Below the pieces are notes generated by a model. That model did not search any database, had not been told where the DNA came from, and saw only the letters and a list, made by a program, of their open reading frames with translations. From Gemmatimonadota bacterium (GTDB taxonomy: Bacteria > Gemmatimonadota > Gemmatimonadetes > Longimicrobiales > Gaopeijiaceae), in NCBI GenBank assembly GCA_041390125.1, contig JAWKQN010000006.1, positions 62,001 to 126,000 on the forward strand: a stretch of 64,000 nt of DNA, read 5' to 3'. The position numbers were made by a program, and so were the translations under genes. This document shows, piece by piece, positions 52,955 to 61,124 of the stretch (positions are counted from its first letter, which is position 1; every line of letters begins with the position of its first letter).

Positions 52955-55247
52955 GGGGACGCACACCCACCGGAGCAGATGCGTGCGGGCGCTGCTCGTG
53001 TCCCTCCTGGTGGGCGCGGGCTGTGGGCCGGATGCGCCTCCCGTCCCCCGTGAAGCCCCTCCCTTCCCCGCGCCTGCACCGGCGTCCCCGGCCGCGTCGG
53101 TCGCGCGCGCCGACTTCGTGGGGGCGGAGGCCTGCCGCGGCTGTCACACCGAGGCCTACCGTGCCTGGGCGGCCTCGACGCACGGACGGGCGGGTGGGGT
53201 GCCCGGCCCCGACGTGGTGATCGCCCCGTTCGACGGGTCGCCCATCCGCTTCGCCGACGGGACCGTCACGCCGCGCGTCCGCGGCGGCACGTGGGAGTTC
53301 GTGGTCCGCCAGGACGGGTTCGCCGAGCAGGTCTTCCCGGTCGTGGGCGTGATCGGCCGCGGCCACATGCGGGGGGGAGGCACGCAGGGGTTCCTCACGG
53401 CCGTGCCCGACGGCACCCAACGCTTCCTCCCGTGGGACTGGTCGCGCACCGCGGGCACCTGGTTCTGCAACACCGGCACGCGCCTGGACGAGGGATGGGA
53501 GCCCATCCGCGCGGACATGGCGCTGGCCGCCTGCGGAGACTGGCCCCCCCTGCGCCCGATCGGGACGCTCGATCGCTTCGCCAACTGCCAGGAGTGCCAC
53601 GGCAGCCAGATCGGACTGGAGTTCGATGCCGCGGCGGGCACGTACGAGACGGAGTACACGACGCTCCAGGTCAACTGCGAATCGTGCCACGGACCCGGTC
53701 GGCGTCACGTGGAGATGGCGGGCGCCGGCACGTTCACGGACGTCGACATCGGGCTCGAGAGCCTCGCCTGGACGGACAAGGACGCCTCGCTCTCCGTCTG
53801 CTTCCAGTGCCATGCGCTCAAGGACGTGATCGCCGAAGGCTATCTGCCGGGTGAGGACCTCACGGATCACTACGCGCTCGCCTTCCCGGCATTGGGGGAG
53901 GAGCCGTGGCACATCGACGGGCGGGTCCGGACGTTCGCCTACCAGGCCAACCACCTCGCCAGCGCCTGCTATCTCGAGGGGCCGATGGACTGCGTCAGCT
54001 GCCACGAGCCGCACGGGCAGGGCTACTGGGACGTGGACCGGCAGCCCCTCGCCTCTCCGTTCGACGACGGACAGTGCACGGCCTGTCACGCCAGCAAGGC
54101 GGCGGACCCCGCGCAGCACACCTTCCACGCGCTGGAGTCGGAAGGGAGCCGCTGCGTGAGCTGCCACATGCCGTATCTGCAGCATCCCGAGGTCGGCGAG
54201 GGCGTCCCGTTCGCACGCTCCGACCACACGATCGCGGTGCCGCGTCCGGCCTTCGATGCCTCCCTCGGGATCGTCTCCGCCTGCGCCCAGTGCCACCAGG
54301 ACACGGACGCGGCCACCCTCGAGCGTTGGACCGAAGAGCGCTGGGGTGCCGGGAAGCCGCAGCGTCCGCTGATCCAGGCGCAGCGCGACGCCCTCGCCGG
54401 GCGCGGCGACCCGGCCGCGTTGCTCCGGCCCGATCTCACCGATCCGCTCGTGCAGTTCCAGGCGCTGGCCCGCGTGCTGACGGATCACCTGCAGCCGGAC
54501 ATGGGCACGCTGCCGCCGGGGGTGGCCGAGCGGCTCGAGGCGTTGGCCGGCAGCCCCGATCTGGAGGTACGCAGCCTGGCGCTGGCTGCGCTGCACTGGA
54601 GCCGGGGCGACGACCCGCGCGTGCGCACCCTGCTCGTGGACGCCCTGGGGCGCGCCGAGGACGCCGCGGCGCTGCGCGGGCGCTGGGTGCTGGCGCTCGG
54701 ATTCCTGGGCGACCGGGCGCGGGCCACGTCCGCCCTGCAGCAGAGCGAGCGGGCCTACGCCAAGGCGCTCGAGATCGCGCCCGGTGACCCACGCATCCTG
54801 TCGGCCCTGGGGCAGCTGCGTAGCCAGGCCGGCGATCTGGCCGGCGCCATCGACGCCTTCCGCGGCAGCCTCGCGGCCGATGCGGCCCAGCCGCTCGTGC
54901 AGGTCAACCTGGGCGTGGCGCTGGAAGCCGCGGGCGATCCGGCCGGGGCCCGCCGCGCGCTCGAGGACGCCGCGCGTCTGGATCCCCACGAAGCGCTGGC
55001 GTGGTTCAACCTGGGCAACCTGCATCAACGGGCCGGACGCCTGCCGGACGCGGCGGAGGCGTACGCACGCGCCGTGGCAGCCGATCCGGGCCTGGGCCGG
55101 GGTCAGTTCGAGCTGGCCCGCACGCTGCTTCGTCTGCAGCGCTTCCAGGAGGCCCTGCCCCACGCGCGCCGGGCGGTGGAGTTCATGCCCGACCACGCAC
55201 CCTCGCGCCAGATGCTGGCCGACCTGGAGCGGGCGCTGGGCGGCTGA
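52947..55247 (+). CDS. Octahaem c-type cytochrome lipoprotein with C-terminal TPRs
   Basis: A 766-residue lipoprotein (lipobox LLVGAGC, Cys26). Eight CxxCH motifs start at about residues 63, 214, 244, 285, 349, 377, 403 and 446. The arrangement around them (CQECHGS, CESCHGPG, CVSCHEPHGQGY, CVSCHMPY) is that of the cytochrome c554/multihaem family. From about 590 to the end lie TPR units (AYAKALEIAPGDPRILSALG; VNLGVALEAAGDPAGARRAL). It probably passes electrons with the tetrahaem protein; a catalytic role cannot be excluded. Start within the upstream gene's last codons, behind GGGAGAGG. Confidence 0.85.
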   Translation: MREGTHTHRSRCVRALLVSLLVGAGCGPDAPPVPREAPPFPAPAPASPAASVARADFVGAEACRGCHTEAYRAWAASTHGRAGGVPGPDVVIAPFDGSPIRFADGTVTPRVRGGTWEFVVRQDGFAEQVFPVVGVIGRGHMRGGGTQGFLTAVPDGTQRFLPWDWSRTAGTWFCNTGTRLDEGWEPIRADMALAACGDWPPLRPIGTLDRFANCQECHGSQIGLEFDAAAGTYETEYTTLQVNCESCHGPGRRHVEMAGAGTFTDVDIGLESLAWTDKDASLSVCFQCHALKDVIAEGYLPGEDLTDHYALAFPALGEEPWHIDGRVRTFAYQANHLASACYLEGPMDCVSCHEPHGQGYWDVDRQPLASPFDDGQCTACHASKAADPAQHTFHALESEGSRCVSCHMPYLQHPEVGEGVPFARSDHTIAVPRPAFDASLGIVSACAQCHQDTDAATLERWTEERWGAGKPQRPLIQAQRDALAGRGDPAALLRPDLTDPLVQFQALARVLTDHLQPDMGTLPPGVAERLEALAGSPDLEVRSLALAALHWSRGDDPRVRTLLVDALGRAEDAAALRGRWVLALGFLGDRARATSALQQSERAYAKALEIAPGDPRILSALGQLRSQAGDLAGAIDAFRGSLAADAAQPLVQVNLGVALEAAGDPAGARRALEDAARLDPHEALAWFNLGNLHQRAGRLPDAAEAYARAVAADPGLGRGQFELARTLLRLQRFQEALPHARRAVEFMPDHAPSRQMLADLERALGG

Positions 55248-55382
55248 GACACCTCCGCGCCCGGAGGCGTCCCCACGACGACGCGAGGGGGACTCGCCGG
55301 GAGCTGGCCGCTTCGCTTATCGTCGGTGCCGCGGAGCCCCCGCCTGTCGCGCTCCGCACCAACGGCCGAACCAGGAGACGTC

Positions 55383-56312
55383 GTGGGAGTCATGCGCAGC
55401 GCGCTGCTGTGGGGGTCGCAGAACCGGTGGTTGGAGCGGCAGTTCCGCAGCCGGGCCTTCGCCAAGCAAGCGGTCGCGCGCTTCATGCCGGGAGAGCGGC
55501 CCGAGGATGCGCTCGCCGAGTCCAGCTCGCTGTCCGAGCGCGGCATCCAGTCCGTGCTCACCTGCCTGGGCGAGAACGTCTCCTCCAAGGCCCAGGTGGA
55601 AGCGATCGTCACCGACTATCTCGACCTCATGGACCGGATCGGCGCGGCCGAGCTGCCCACGCACGTCTCGGTCAAGCTCACCCACCTCGGGCTCGACCTG
55701 GACCGGGACCTCACGGTGCGCAACCTGGTGCGGCTTGCGGCCCGCGCCGCCGAGCATCGCCACACGTTCTGGGTGGACATGGAGTACTCGCGCTACGTGG
55801 ACGCGACGCTCGACGTCTTCGAAGCGGCCCGTCGGGAACGGGAGAACCTCGCGCTGTGCCTGCAGGCCTATCTGCACCGTACACCGGAGGATCTCGAGCG
55901 CATCGCCGGCGCCGGCGCGGCCGTGCGTCTCGTGAAGGGCGCCTACGCGGAGCCGGCGTCGGTCGCGATTCCCAGCAAGGCGGAGGTGGACGAGCGCTTC
56001 GAGGAGCTCTCGCTGCGTCTGATCGAGCTGTACGACGGACGGGGACAGCCGCACGGGTTGGCCACGCACGACGTGCCGCTGCTCCGCCGCGTGGCCTCGG
56101 AAGCCGCGCGACGCGGGTGGGGCAAGGATCGCTGGGAGGTGCAGATGCTGTACGGCATCCAGCGTTCGGCCCAGAACCAGCTCGCGGCGGAGGGCTATAC
56201 CGTGCGCGTGCTGATCAGCTACGGCGAGGCCTGGTTCCCGTGGTATATGCGAAGGCTGGCCGAGCGTCCCGCCAACGTGGGGTTCGTGCTGCGCAGCATG
56301 ATGGGCGGGTAG
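55383..56312 (+). CDS. Proline dehydrogenase
   Basis: A 309-residue FAD-dependent monofunctional proline dehydrogenase that oxidises proline to pyrroline-5-carboxylate. Motifs are VSVKLTHLGLDLD, FWVDMEYSRYVDATL, RLVKGAYAEPASVA, GLATHDVPLLRRV, EVQMLYGIQRSAQNQL and the C-terminal YMRRLAERPANVGFVLRSM, which together fix the PutA-type barrel. GTG 55383 is used, 5 nt after AGGAG; an ATG at 55392 is the alternative. No P5C dehydrogenase is nearby. The 135 nt upstream show no definite promoter. Confidence 0.93.
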   Translation: MGVMRSALLWGSQNRWLERQFRSRAFAKQAVARFMPGERPEDALAESSSLSERGIQSVLTCLGENVSSKAQVEAIVTDYLDLMDRIGAAELPTHVSVKLTHLGLDLDRDLTVRNLVRLAARAAEHRHTFWVDMEYSRYVDATLDVFEAARRERENLALCLQAYLHRTPEDLERIAGAGAAVRLVKGAYAEPASVAIPSKAEVDERFEELSLRLIELYDGRGQPHGLATHDVPLLRRVASEAARRGWGKDRWEVQMLYGIQRSAQNQLAAEGYTVRVLISYGEAWFPWYMRRLAERPANVGFVLRSMMGG

Positions 56313-56345
56313 CCCGCGGGACCGCGCCGCCGAGGCCGGAGGGCG

Positions 56346-56374
56346 ACGGGCCGCCGCAGCACGCGGCGGCCCGT
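56346..56374. terminator. Bidirectional hairpin between proline dehydrogenase and the M56 gene
   Basis: A 12-bp perfect stem (ACGGGCCGCCGC with GCGGCGGCCCGT) and a 5-nt loop lying between two convergent genes. T content behind it is low on both strands, so its strength as terminator is uncertain. Confidence 0.55.
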
Positions 56375-56401
56375 TCCGGTTGCAGTGCAGAAGCGGAGCG
56401 C

Positions 56402-58051
56402 TCAGCCCCCGGTGGGCGGCTCGAACCGGATCGGGAAGGCCACCCACACCGCGACGGTCTCACCGCGATTCCGCGCGGGCGTGAAGCGCGCTGCACGTGC
56501 CACGCGCAGCGCCGCCTCGTCCAGGGCCTCGTGCTCCGAGCTGCGACCGACGCGCGCGTCGGTCACGGTGCCCGACTCATCGATGTGGAACCACACGAGC
56601 GTGGTGCCCGTGATTCCCGCCTCACGCAGGAGCGGTGGGTATTCGGCCTGCAGCGTCGCCTGCAGGGCCTCGACGTCCACGAGACCCGGCCGCTCCGTGA
56701 ACGGCGTGTACGCCACACCCTCCGGCGTCTCGAGGCGACCCGTCTCTCCGCCGTTGAGGCTGGGACGAACGGGAACGGATGCCTGCGACGAAGCGGTCTG
56801 GAACGTGATCGGGAAGGCCACCCACACCGGGACCGGCTCGTCTCCGTTCAGCGCGGGCGTGAACTCCATCACGCGTGCCACCTCCAGCGCGGCCTCGTCC
56901 AGGGCCGGATGTCCGGAGCTCTCCTGGACGCGCACGTCCCCCACCACGCCGTCGTCGCGGATGAAGAACCACACGTTCACGGTGCCTTGGACGCCCGCGT
57001 CCCGCAGGAGCGGTGGATACTCCTCCACCAGCGCGGCCTGCACGTCCTGGCGGTTCTTCAGATCCGGACGCACGGTGAACGGCGTGAAGGTGGGTCCGGC
57101 CGTGACGTCGGCCGCCGTCACCCCTGCCTCCGGGAGCTCGGGCGCGAGCGGTCCCCCCGCCTCGGGTTGCGGCGTGAAGCAGGCCACCCCGAGCGCGACC
57201 GCAACGGACGCCCCGACGACGAGACGCAGCGTGCGCCCGAGCCGCCCCCGGGCCGTCAGCACGTCGATGCGACGTTCGAGCAGGGACGCGGGCTCCGACA
57301 GCGCCGGAGCAGGGAGCAGCCCGGGGGAGCGACGCGCGCCGACGCGCAGGAGCAGCTCGCAGTAGTCGCGCAGGCGGACGTCGCCCTTGGCGAGCACGCG
57401 GGCATCGCAGTCGGATTCGATGGCCGCGCGCAGGCGCCGCACCATCCACCACAGGGGCGCGTTCCAGGGTACCAGCAGCAGGAGCGCCCAGGCACCGGCG
57501 AGCAGGCGTCCGTCCCCGGCGCGCACGTGCTCGCGCTCGTGCGCGACCATCAGTGGCAGATCGGGCGCGTCCAGCGCCCAGCGCGGCAGCACGATGCGGG
57601 GCGTCAGCACACCGGTGACGGCGGGGCCGGTGTCCTCGGAGATCCAGGCCGGCCCGCCCAGAACGGTGGTGGCCTGCCACGCGCGGGCCCGTGCCCGCAG
57701 CGACAGGAGCGCGCCGACCGTCAGCGCCAGCAGACCGCACGAGAGGATCCCCCAGCCCGCGAGGGCCCACTGATCCACCAGCAGCGTCGCCGAGCCCTGG
57801 GGCACGGTGACGCTCAGCCCCTCCAGCACGAACACACCGGACGGCGCCGACGCGTCCGGAGCGGCCACAGACCGCTCCGGCAGCAGCCCGGACAGCCGCA
57901 CGGCGGGCAGCAGCACCGCCGCGACCAGCCCGGCACTCCAGGCGAAGCGCAGCGGGACGCCCGCGTGCCGGAACAGGCGCTCGGCGCCGAGCGCCGCCAG
58001 GGCGATCGCGCCGGAGACCACGACGGTGAACAGCATCCAGGCGGCGATCAT
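56402..58051 (-). CDS. BlaR1/M56-family peptidase with two tandem TonB C-terminal domains
   Basis: A 549-residue membrane protein. The N-terminal M56 part has several TM helices (for example MLFTVVVSGAIALAAL and GILSCGLLALTVGALLSL) and the zinc motif HEREH (171-175). A further TM (VVGASVAVALGVACF) leads outward to two TonB_C-like domains, about 335-425 and 455-549. Both contain EYPPLLR, a DxGxVxD/R strand pair, HxALDEAAL and VWVAFPI, so they are internal duplicates. It probably senses an envelope signal and cleaves or releases BlaI. The ATG overlaps the blaI stop by 4 nt. Confidence 0.88.
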   Translation of the reverse strand: MIAAWMLFTVVVSGAIALAALGAERLFRHAGVPLRFAWSAGLVAAVLLPAVRLSGLLPERSVAAPDASAPSGVFVLEGLSVTVPQGSATLLVDQWALAGWGILSCGLLALTVGALLSLRARARAWQATTVLGGPAWISEDTGPAVTGVLTPRIVLPRWALDAPDLPLMVAHEREHVRAGDGRLLAGAWALLLLVPWNAPLWWMVRRLRAAIESDCDARVLAKGDVRLRDYCELLLRVGARRSPGLLPAPALSEPASLLERRIDVLTARGRLGRTLRLVVGASVAVALGVACFTPQPEAGGPLAPELPEAGVTAADVTAGPTFTPFTVRPDLKNRQDVQAALVEEYPPLLRDAGVQGTVNVWFFIRDDGVVGDVRVQESSGHPALDEAALEVARVMEFTPALNGDEPVPVWVAFPITFQTASSQASVPVRPSLNGGETGRLETPEGVAYTPFTERPGLVDVEALQATLQAEYPPLLREAGITGTTLVWFHIDESGTVTDARVGRSSEHEALDEAALRVARAARFTPARNRGETVAVWVAFPIRFEPPTGG

Positions 58052-58422
58052 CGGTCCTCCTCCTTCAGGCGGTCGTCCAGGAGCGAGCGGATGCGGCGGA
58101 GCTGGGCCTCGGAGAGGCGGCGGTCGGAGACGAGCTGTTGGAGGAGCAGCTCCGGAGAGTCCCCGAACACGCGGGTGACAAGGCGGTCGGCGGCGCTCTT
58201 CTGCGCCGCCTTCCGGGCCACCGTGGGGTGGTAGCGGTGGGCCCGCCCTTCTTCGGTGTGCGCCACGAACCCCTTCTCCTCCAGGGTTCGGAGCACGGTC
58301 AGCACGGTCGTGTAGGCGAGCGGGTCCGCGAGCCGCTCCTGCACCTCGGCCACCGTGGCGGAGCCGAGGTCCCACAGAACGGTCATGACGTCCAGCTCGC
58401 GCTCGGCAAAGACCAGGTCCAC
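58048..58422 (-). CDS. BlaI/MecI-family transcriptional repressor
   Basis: A winged-helix repressor of about 124 residues. AERELDVMTVLWDLGSATV opens the DNA-binding domain; VQERLADPLAYTTVLTVLRT is the recognition region; EEKGFVAHTEEGRAHRYHP is the wing. The C-terminal helices dimerise (VTRVFGDSPELLLQQL). Start: GTG 58422 follows a GGGAGG by 4 nt; an ATG at 58434 would lie inside that site and is the alternative. It is coupled to the M56 gene and flanked by a promoter with two operators. Confidence 0.92.
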   Translation of the reverse strand: MDLVFAERELDVMTVLWDLGSATVAEVQERLADPLAYTTVLTVLRTLEEKGFVAHTEEGRAHRYHPTVARKAAQKSAADRLVTRVFGDSPELLLQQLVSDRRLSEAQLRRIRSLLDDRLKEEDR

Positions 58423-58442
58423 GACGCCTCCCATCGGGGGAT

Positions 58443-58460
58443 CTACTATGGATCTAGTAG
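58443..58460. promoter_or_regulatory. Probable BlaI operator, downstream site
   Basis: A perfect inverted repeat CTACTA-N6-TAGTAG that covers the expected transcription start of blaI (about 58455). Repression by blocking initiation is the obvious reading. Confidence 0.75.
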
Positions 58461-58461
58461 C

Positions 58462-58490
58462 AGGATACCGGCCTTGGGCGCGCCTGTCAA
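58462..58490 (-). promoter_or_regulatory. blaI-M56 promoter
   Basis: Minus-strand -35 TTGACA (58485-58490, exact consensus), a 17-bp spacer and -10 TATCCT (58462-58467). It lies between the two inverted repeats, so both ends of RNA polymerase would be blocked by bound BlaI dimers. Confidence 0.8.
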
Positions 58491-58505
58491 CTACTCGATT
58501 AGTAG
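58491..58505. promoter_or_regulatory. Probable BlaI operator, upstream site
   Basis: An inverted repeat CTACT-N5-AGTAG directly adjoining the -35 box. The half-sites match those of the downstream operator but the spacer is shorter, so it may bind with lower affinity. Confidence 0.65.
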
Positions 58506-58628
58506 AAAGAGCGCCAGGGGATCCGCGGGCGGCGGGATGTGACTTCACGCCCCTCGAGCGGTCCGAAGGCGTGGACGCCCCCCAGTGATCCACACCCCCG
58601 ACGAGGCCGCCCCTGGTGGCCCCATTGG

Positions 58629-59255
58629 ATGGAGCGAACCGCCGTGACGCCGTATCCGGATGACCACGCCGGCCGGGTGGCCGAGTGGACGGGCCGTATC
58701 GCCGCCCGATTGGGCTTCTCCGCCGACGTGTGCGCAGGCTGGGCCCGTGCGGCCCGGTGGCACGACATCGGGAAGCAGCACATCCCGCGCTCGATCCTCG
58801 AGAAGCCCGGCCCGCTCTCGCCGGCCGAACGCCGCGAGGTCGAGCGGCACCCGGCCCTGGGCGCGTCCATGCTGGCCGCCGGGCCGCCCGAGCTGCGCGA
58901 GACCGCCTGCGTCATCGCCCTGACCCACCACGAGCGTTGGGACGGCTCGGGCTACCCCTTCGGCCTGCGCGGCGAAGAGATCCCCCTGGTGGCGAGGATC
59001 GTGGCGGTCGCGGACGTCTTCGACTGCCTCTGCACCGACCGGCCGTACAAGCAGGCGTACCCGCAGGAGCGCGCCTGCGCCATCCTCCGGGAGGGTGCGG
59101 GGACACTGTTCGACCCCGTGTGCGTGCGCGCCCTCGAGGACGTGGTGCGCCCGGCGGACGGGTGCGTGCCACAGGTGTCGCGACGCGACGCGCCGGTCGC
59201 CATCGCCGCCCCGGCGCGTCGGCGGCGCAGGCGCGTGCCGGCCGCCGCGGCCTGA
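58629..59255 (+). CDS. Stand-alone HD-GYP domain protein
   Basis: A 208-residue single-domain protein. HD is at about 45-46 (RWHDIGKQHIP), HH at 100-101 (ALTHHERWDGSGYP) with the GYP motif, and LRGEEIPLVARIVAVADVFD follows. These residues are the metal site of cyclic-di-GMP phosphodiesterases, so hydrolysis of c-di-GMP is predicted, although other HD-GYP proteins have different substrates. No receiver or sensor domain is attached. The tail is Arg/Ala-rich. ATG 58629 or GTG 58644 could be the start; the latter has GGAG 9 nt upstream. Confidence 0.85.
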   Translation: MERTAVTPYPDDHAGRVAEWTGRIAARLGFSADVCAGWARAARWHDIGKQHIPRSILEKPGPLSPAERREVERHPALGASMLAAGPPELRETACVIALTHHERWDGSGYPFGLRGEEIPLVARIVAVADVFDCLCTDRPYKQAYPQERACAILREGAGTLFDPVCVRALEDVVRPADGCVPQVSRRDAPVAIAAPARRRRRRVPAAAA

Positions 59256-59256
59256 C

Positions 59257-59643
59257 TCAGGCCTCCGTCCGCTCCTCCATCAGGGCGAGCGTGTTCCCTT
59301 CCGTATCGCGCAGGAACGTCATCCACAGCGCGTACCGCTCGGTGCGATGCACGACGTGGGGCTCGTCCACGAACGTCGCTCCCCGTTCCCGCAGCGCGGC
59401 GTGCGCGGCCACGATGTCGGCCACCCGGTAGTAGAGGATGGACGCGGGGTGGTCGAAGCCCGGCTCCGACGCACCGGAGAGCATCAACCGCACTCCCCCG
59501 CAGTCGAAGAACGCGAGGGAGGGCGGCGCCTCGAACAGGAGCGGGAGCCCGAGGACGTCGCGATAGAACCCGACGGCGCGCGGCAGATCCTCGACGTGGA
59601 CGGCGATCTGCCCGATCGCGAGCGGCGCGTGCGGCAAGGACAT
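59257..59643 (-). CDS. VOC-family (glyoxalase/dioxygenase-like) protein
   Basis: A 128-residue single VOC protein with two beta-alpha-beta-beta-beta modules. The first is IGQIAVHVEDLPRAVGFYRD with LGLPLLFEAPPSLAFFDCGG; the second is ILYYRVADIVAAHAALRERG with the closing NTLALMEE. His in AVHVED and Glu in ALMEE are candidate metal ligands. The substrate is unknown; members include glyoxalases and drug-binding proteins. It diverges from a marR gene across a 47-nt region with a palindrome. Confidence 0.82.
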   Translation of the reverse strand: MSLPHAPLAIGQIAVHVEDLPRAVGFYRDVLGLPLLFEAPPSLAFFDCGGVRLMLSGASEPGFDHPASILYYRVADIVAAHAALRERGATFVDEPHVVHRTERYALWMTFLRDTEGNTLALMEERTEA

Positions 59644-59661
59644 GGCGACCCCGGGGTTGAA

Positions 59662-59686
59662 GTATTTAGCCACACTAACTAAATAC
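59662..59686. promoter_or_regulatory. Palindrome between VOC and marR genes; probable MarR operator
   Basis: Perfect 8-bp arms GTATTTAG / CTAAATAC with a 9-nt spacer, in an AT-rich patch within a GC-rich genome. It ends 4 nt before the marR ATG and lies 18 nt from the VOC start, so a bound MarR dimer could control both genes. Confidence 0.7.
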
Positions 59687-59690
59687 GATC

Positions 59691-60143
59691 ATGTCCGACC
59701 CTTCGCAAGACGCCACCACGCCCGAGCTGCTGCGCACCGCAGACCGGCTGCATTCGGCCGCGCTCCACCTGCTGCGTTGGGTGCGCGCCGTGGACACCGC
59801 GTCGGGGCTCTCCGCCCCTCGCCTCTCCGTCCTGTCGGTGCTGGTGTACGGCGGCCCGCGCACCGTGGGGGAGCTGGCTGCGGCCGAGCAGGTCCGTCCC
59901 CCCACCATCACCCGGCTCGTGCAGGCGCTGGAGCGCGAGGGCCTGGTGCGCCGCACGGGCGACCGCCGGGACGGGCGCATCCAGCGCATCCACGCCACGG
60001 CGCGCGGGCGCACGCTGCTGCAGGCCGGTCGGCAGCGCCGGATCGACCGACTGGCGTCCGGCCTGGAGCGGTTGAGCCCCGACGAGCGCGCCGTGCTGGA
60101 CCGGGCGGCCGTCCTGCTCACGCGCGTCGTCCGGGGGGAGTGA
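59691..60143 (+). CDS. MarR-family transcriptional regulator
   Basis: A 150-residue winged-helix regulator. LSAPRLSVLSVLVYGGPRTV is the start of the HTH, LAAAEQVRPPTITRLVQALE the recognition helix, and VRRTGDRRDGRIQRIHATARG the wing with its DxRxxR core. Terminal helices form the dimer. It is expected to repress itself and the divergent VOC gene and to respond to a small, possibly phenolic or reactive, ligand. Confidence 0.92.
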   Translation: MSDPSQDATTPELLRTADRLHSAALHLLRWVRAVDTASGLSAPRLSVLSVLVYGGPRTVGELAAAEQVRPPTITRLVQALEREGLVRRTGDRRDGRIQRIHATARGRTLLQAGRQRRIDRLASGLERLSPDERAVLDRAAVLLTRVVRGE

Positions 60144-60216
60144 CCCGCCTGCCCGTTGCGCGCCGGCTTCGGCGCGCCGAACATGGCCGGACCGTCCCTT
60201 CCAGCCGGAGTCCGCC

Positions 60217-61104
60217 ATGCCCGGGTCTCTCGTCCGTGTGCTGCCCGCCCTGCTCCTCGTGCTTCCCGCCGCCCTGACCGCCTGCGGGGGCGGGGACGGC
60301 GCCGCGTCGGCAGACGGCGGGGACCACACCGCCGCACCGGCCGAGCCCCGGATCGAGATGGCGCCGACCGGGCCGGAGGAACTGCCGCCGGCCATCCTGG
60401 GCGAAGGCGGCGCGCCGCAGGGGATGGACCTCCACTACGTCGACGGCGACAGCGCCACCACGGGCTACCTCGCGGTGCCCGAAGGTGCAGGCCCCTTCCC
60501 CGCCGTCCTGCTCATCCACGAGTGGAACGGCGTGGTCGACCGCATCCGTCAGATCGCCGACGCGTTCGCGCGCGAGGGCTACGTGGCGCTGGCCGTCGAC
60601 CTCTACCAGGGACGCACCGGCTCCAACCCCGAAGAGAACATGGCGCTGGTGCGCGAGACCCGTGAGGATCCCGAGGCCATGATCGCCAACCTGAACGCCG
60701 CGGCGCGTACCCTGCGGGCCCGCCCGGACGTGACCGGCAAGGTGGCCACGATGGGGTGGTGCTTCGGCGGCGGGGTGGCGCTGTCGTATGCGTTGGACGG
60801 GGAGAGCCACGACGGCACTGCGATCTTCTACGGAGGGCTCGTGGACGACCCGACGCGGCTCGCCTCCATCCATCACGAGGTATACGGCACGTTCGCGGCG
60901 GAGGACCAGGGCCCGTCCCCCGAGCAGGTGGATGGCTTCGTGGCCGCGCTGCGCGAAGCGGGCGTGCCGAACGACGTGCACATCTACGACGACGTCAACC
61001 ACGGCTTCTGGCTCTACGTGGAGCGCGACGCCGAGGACGCGCGCGGTCCGGCGCTCGATGCCTGGCAGCGGCTCAAGGCCTACCTCGACCGCACGCTGTC
61101 GTAG
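60217..61104 (+). CDS. Dienelactone hydrolase-family lipoprotein
   Basis: A 295-residue alpha/beta hydrolase. The lipobox is LPAALTAC (Cys23), so it is predicted to be membrane-attached outside the cytoplasm. The hydrolase core has AVLLIHEWNGVVDRIRQIA, ALAVDLYQGRTGS, the nucleophile elbow GWCFGGGVAL (Cys as in dienelactone hydrolases) and catalytic His in DDVNHGFWLY; the acid is probably Asp in AAEDQG. The natural substrate is unknown. It begins 73 nt after marR. Confidence 0.87.
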   Translation: MPGSLVRVLPALLLVLPAALTACGGGDGAASADGGDHTAAPAEPRIEMAPTGPEELPPAILGEGGAPQGMDLHYVDGDSATTGYLAVPEGAGPFPAVLLIHEWNGVVDRIRQIADAFAREGYVALAVDLYQGRTGSNPEENMALVRETREDPEAMIANLNAAARTLRARPDVTGKVATMGWCFGGGVALSYALDGESHDGTAIFYGGLVDDPTRLASIHHEVYGTFAAEDQGPSPEQVDGFVAALREAGVPNDVHIYDDVNHGFWLYVERDAEDARGPALDAWQRLKAYLDRTLS

Positions 61105-61124
61105 TCTCGGGCGCGTTCCGGCGC

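Noticed and set aside
55252..55267. Small stem CCTCCG/CGGAGG after the octahaem cytochrome gene as a terminator
   Set aside because: The stem is only 6 bp and is followed by a GC-rich stretch without a T-run.
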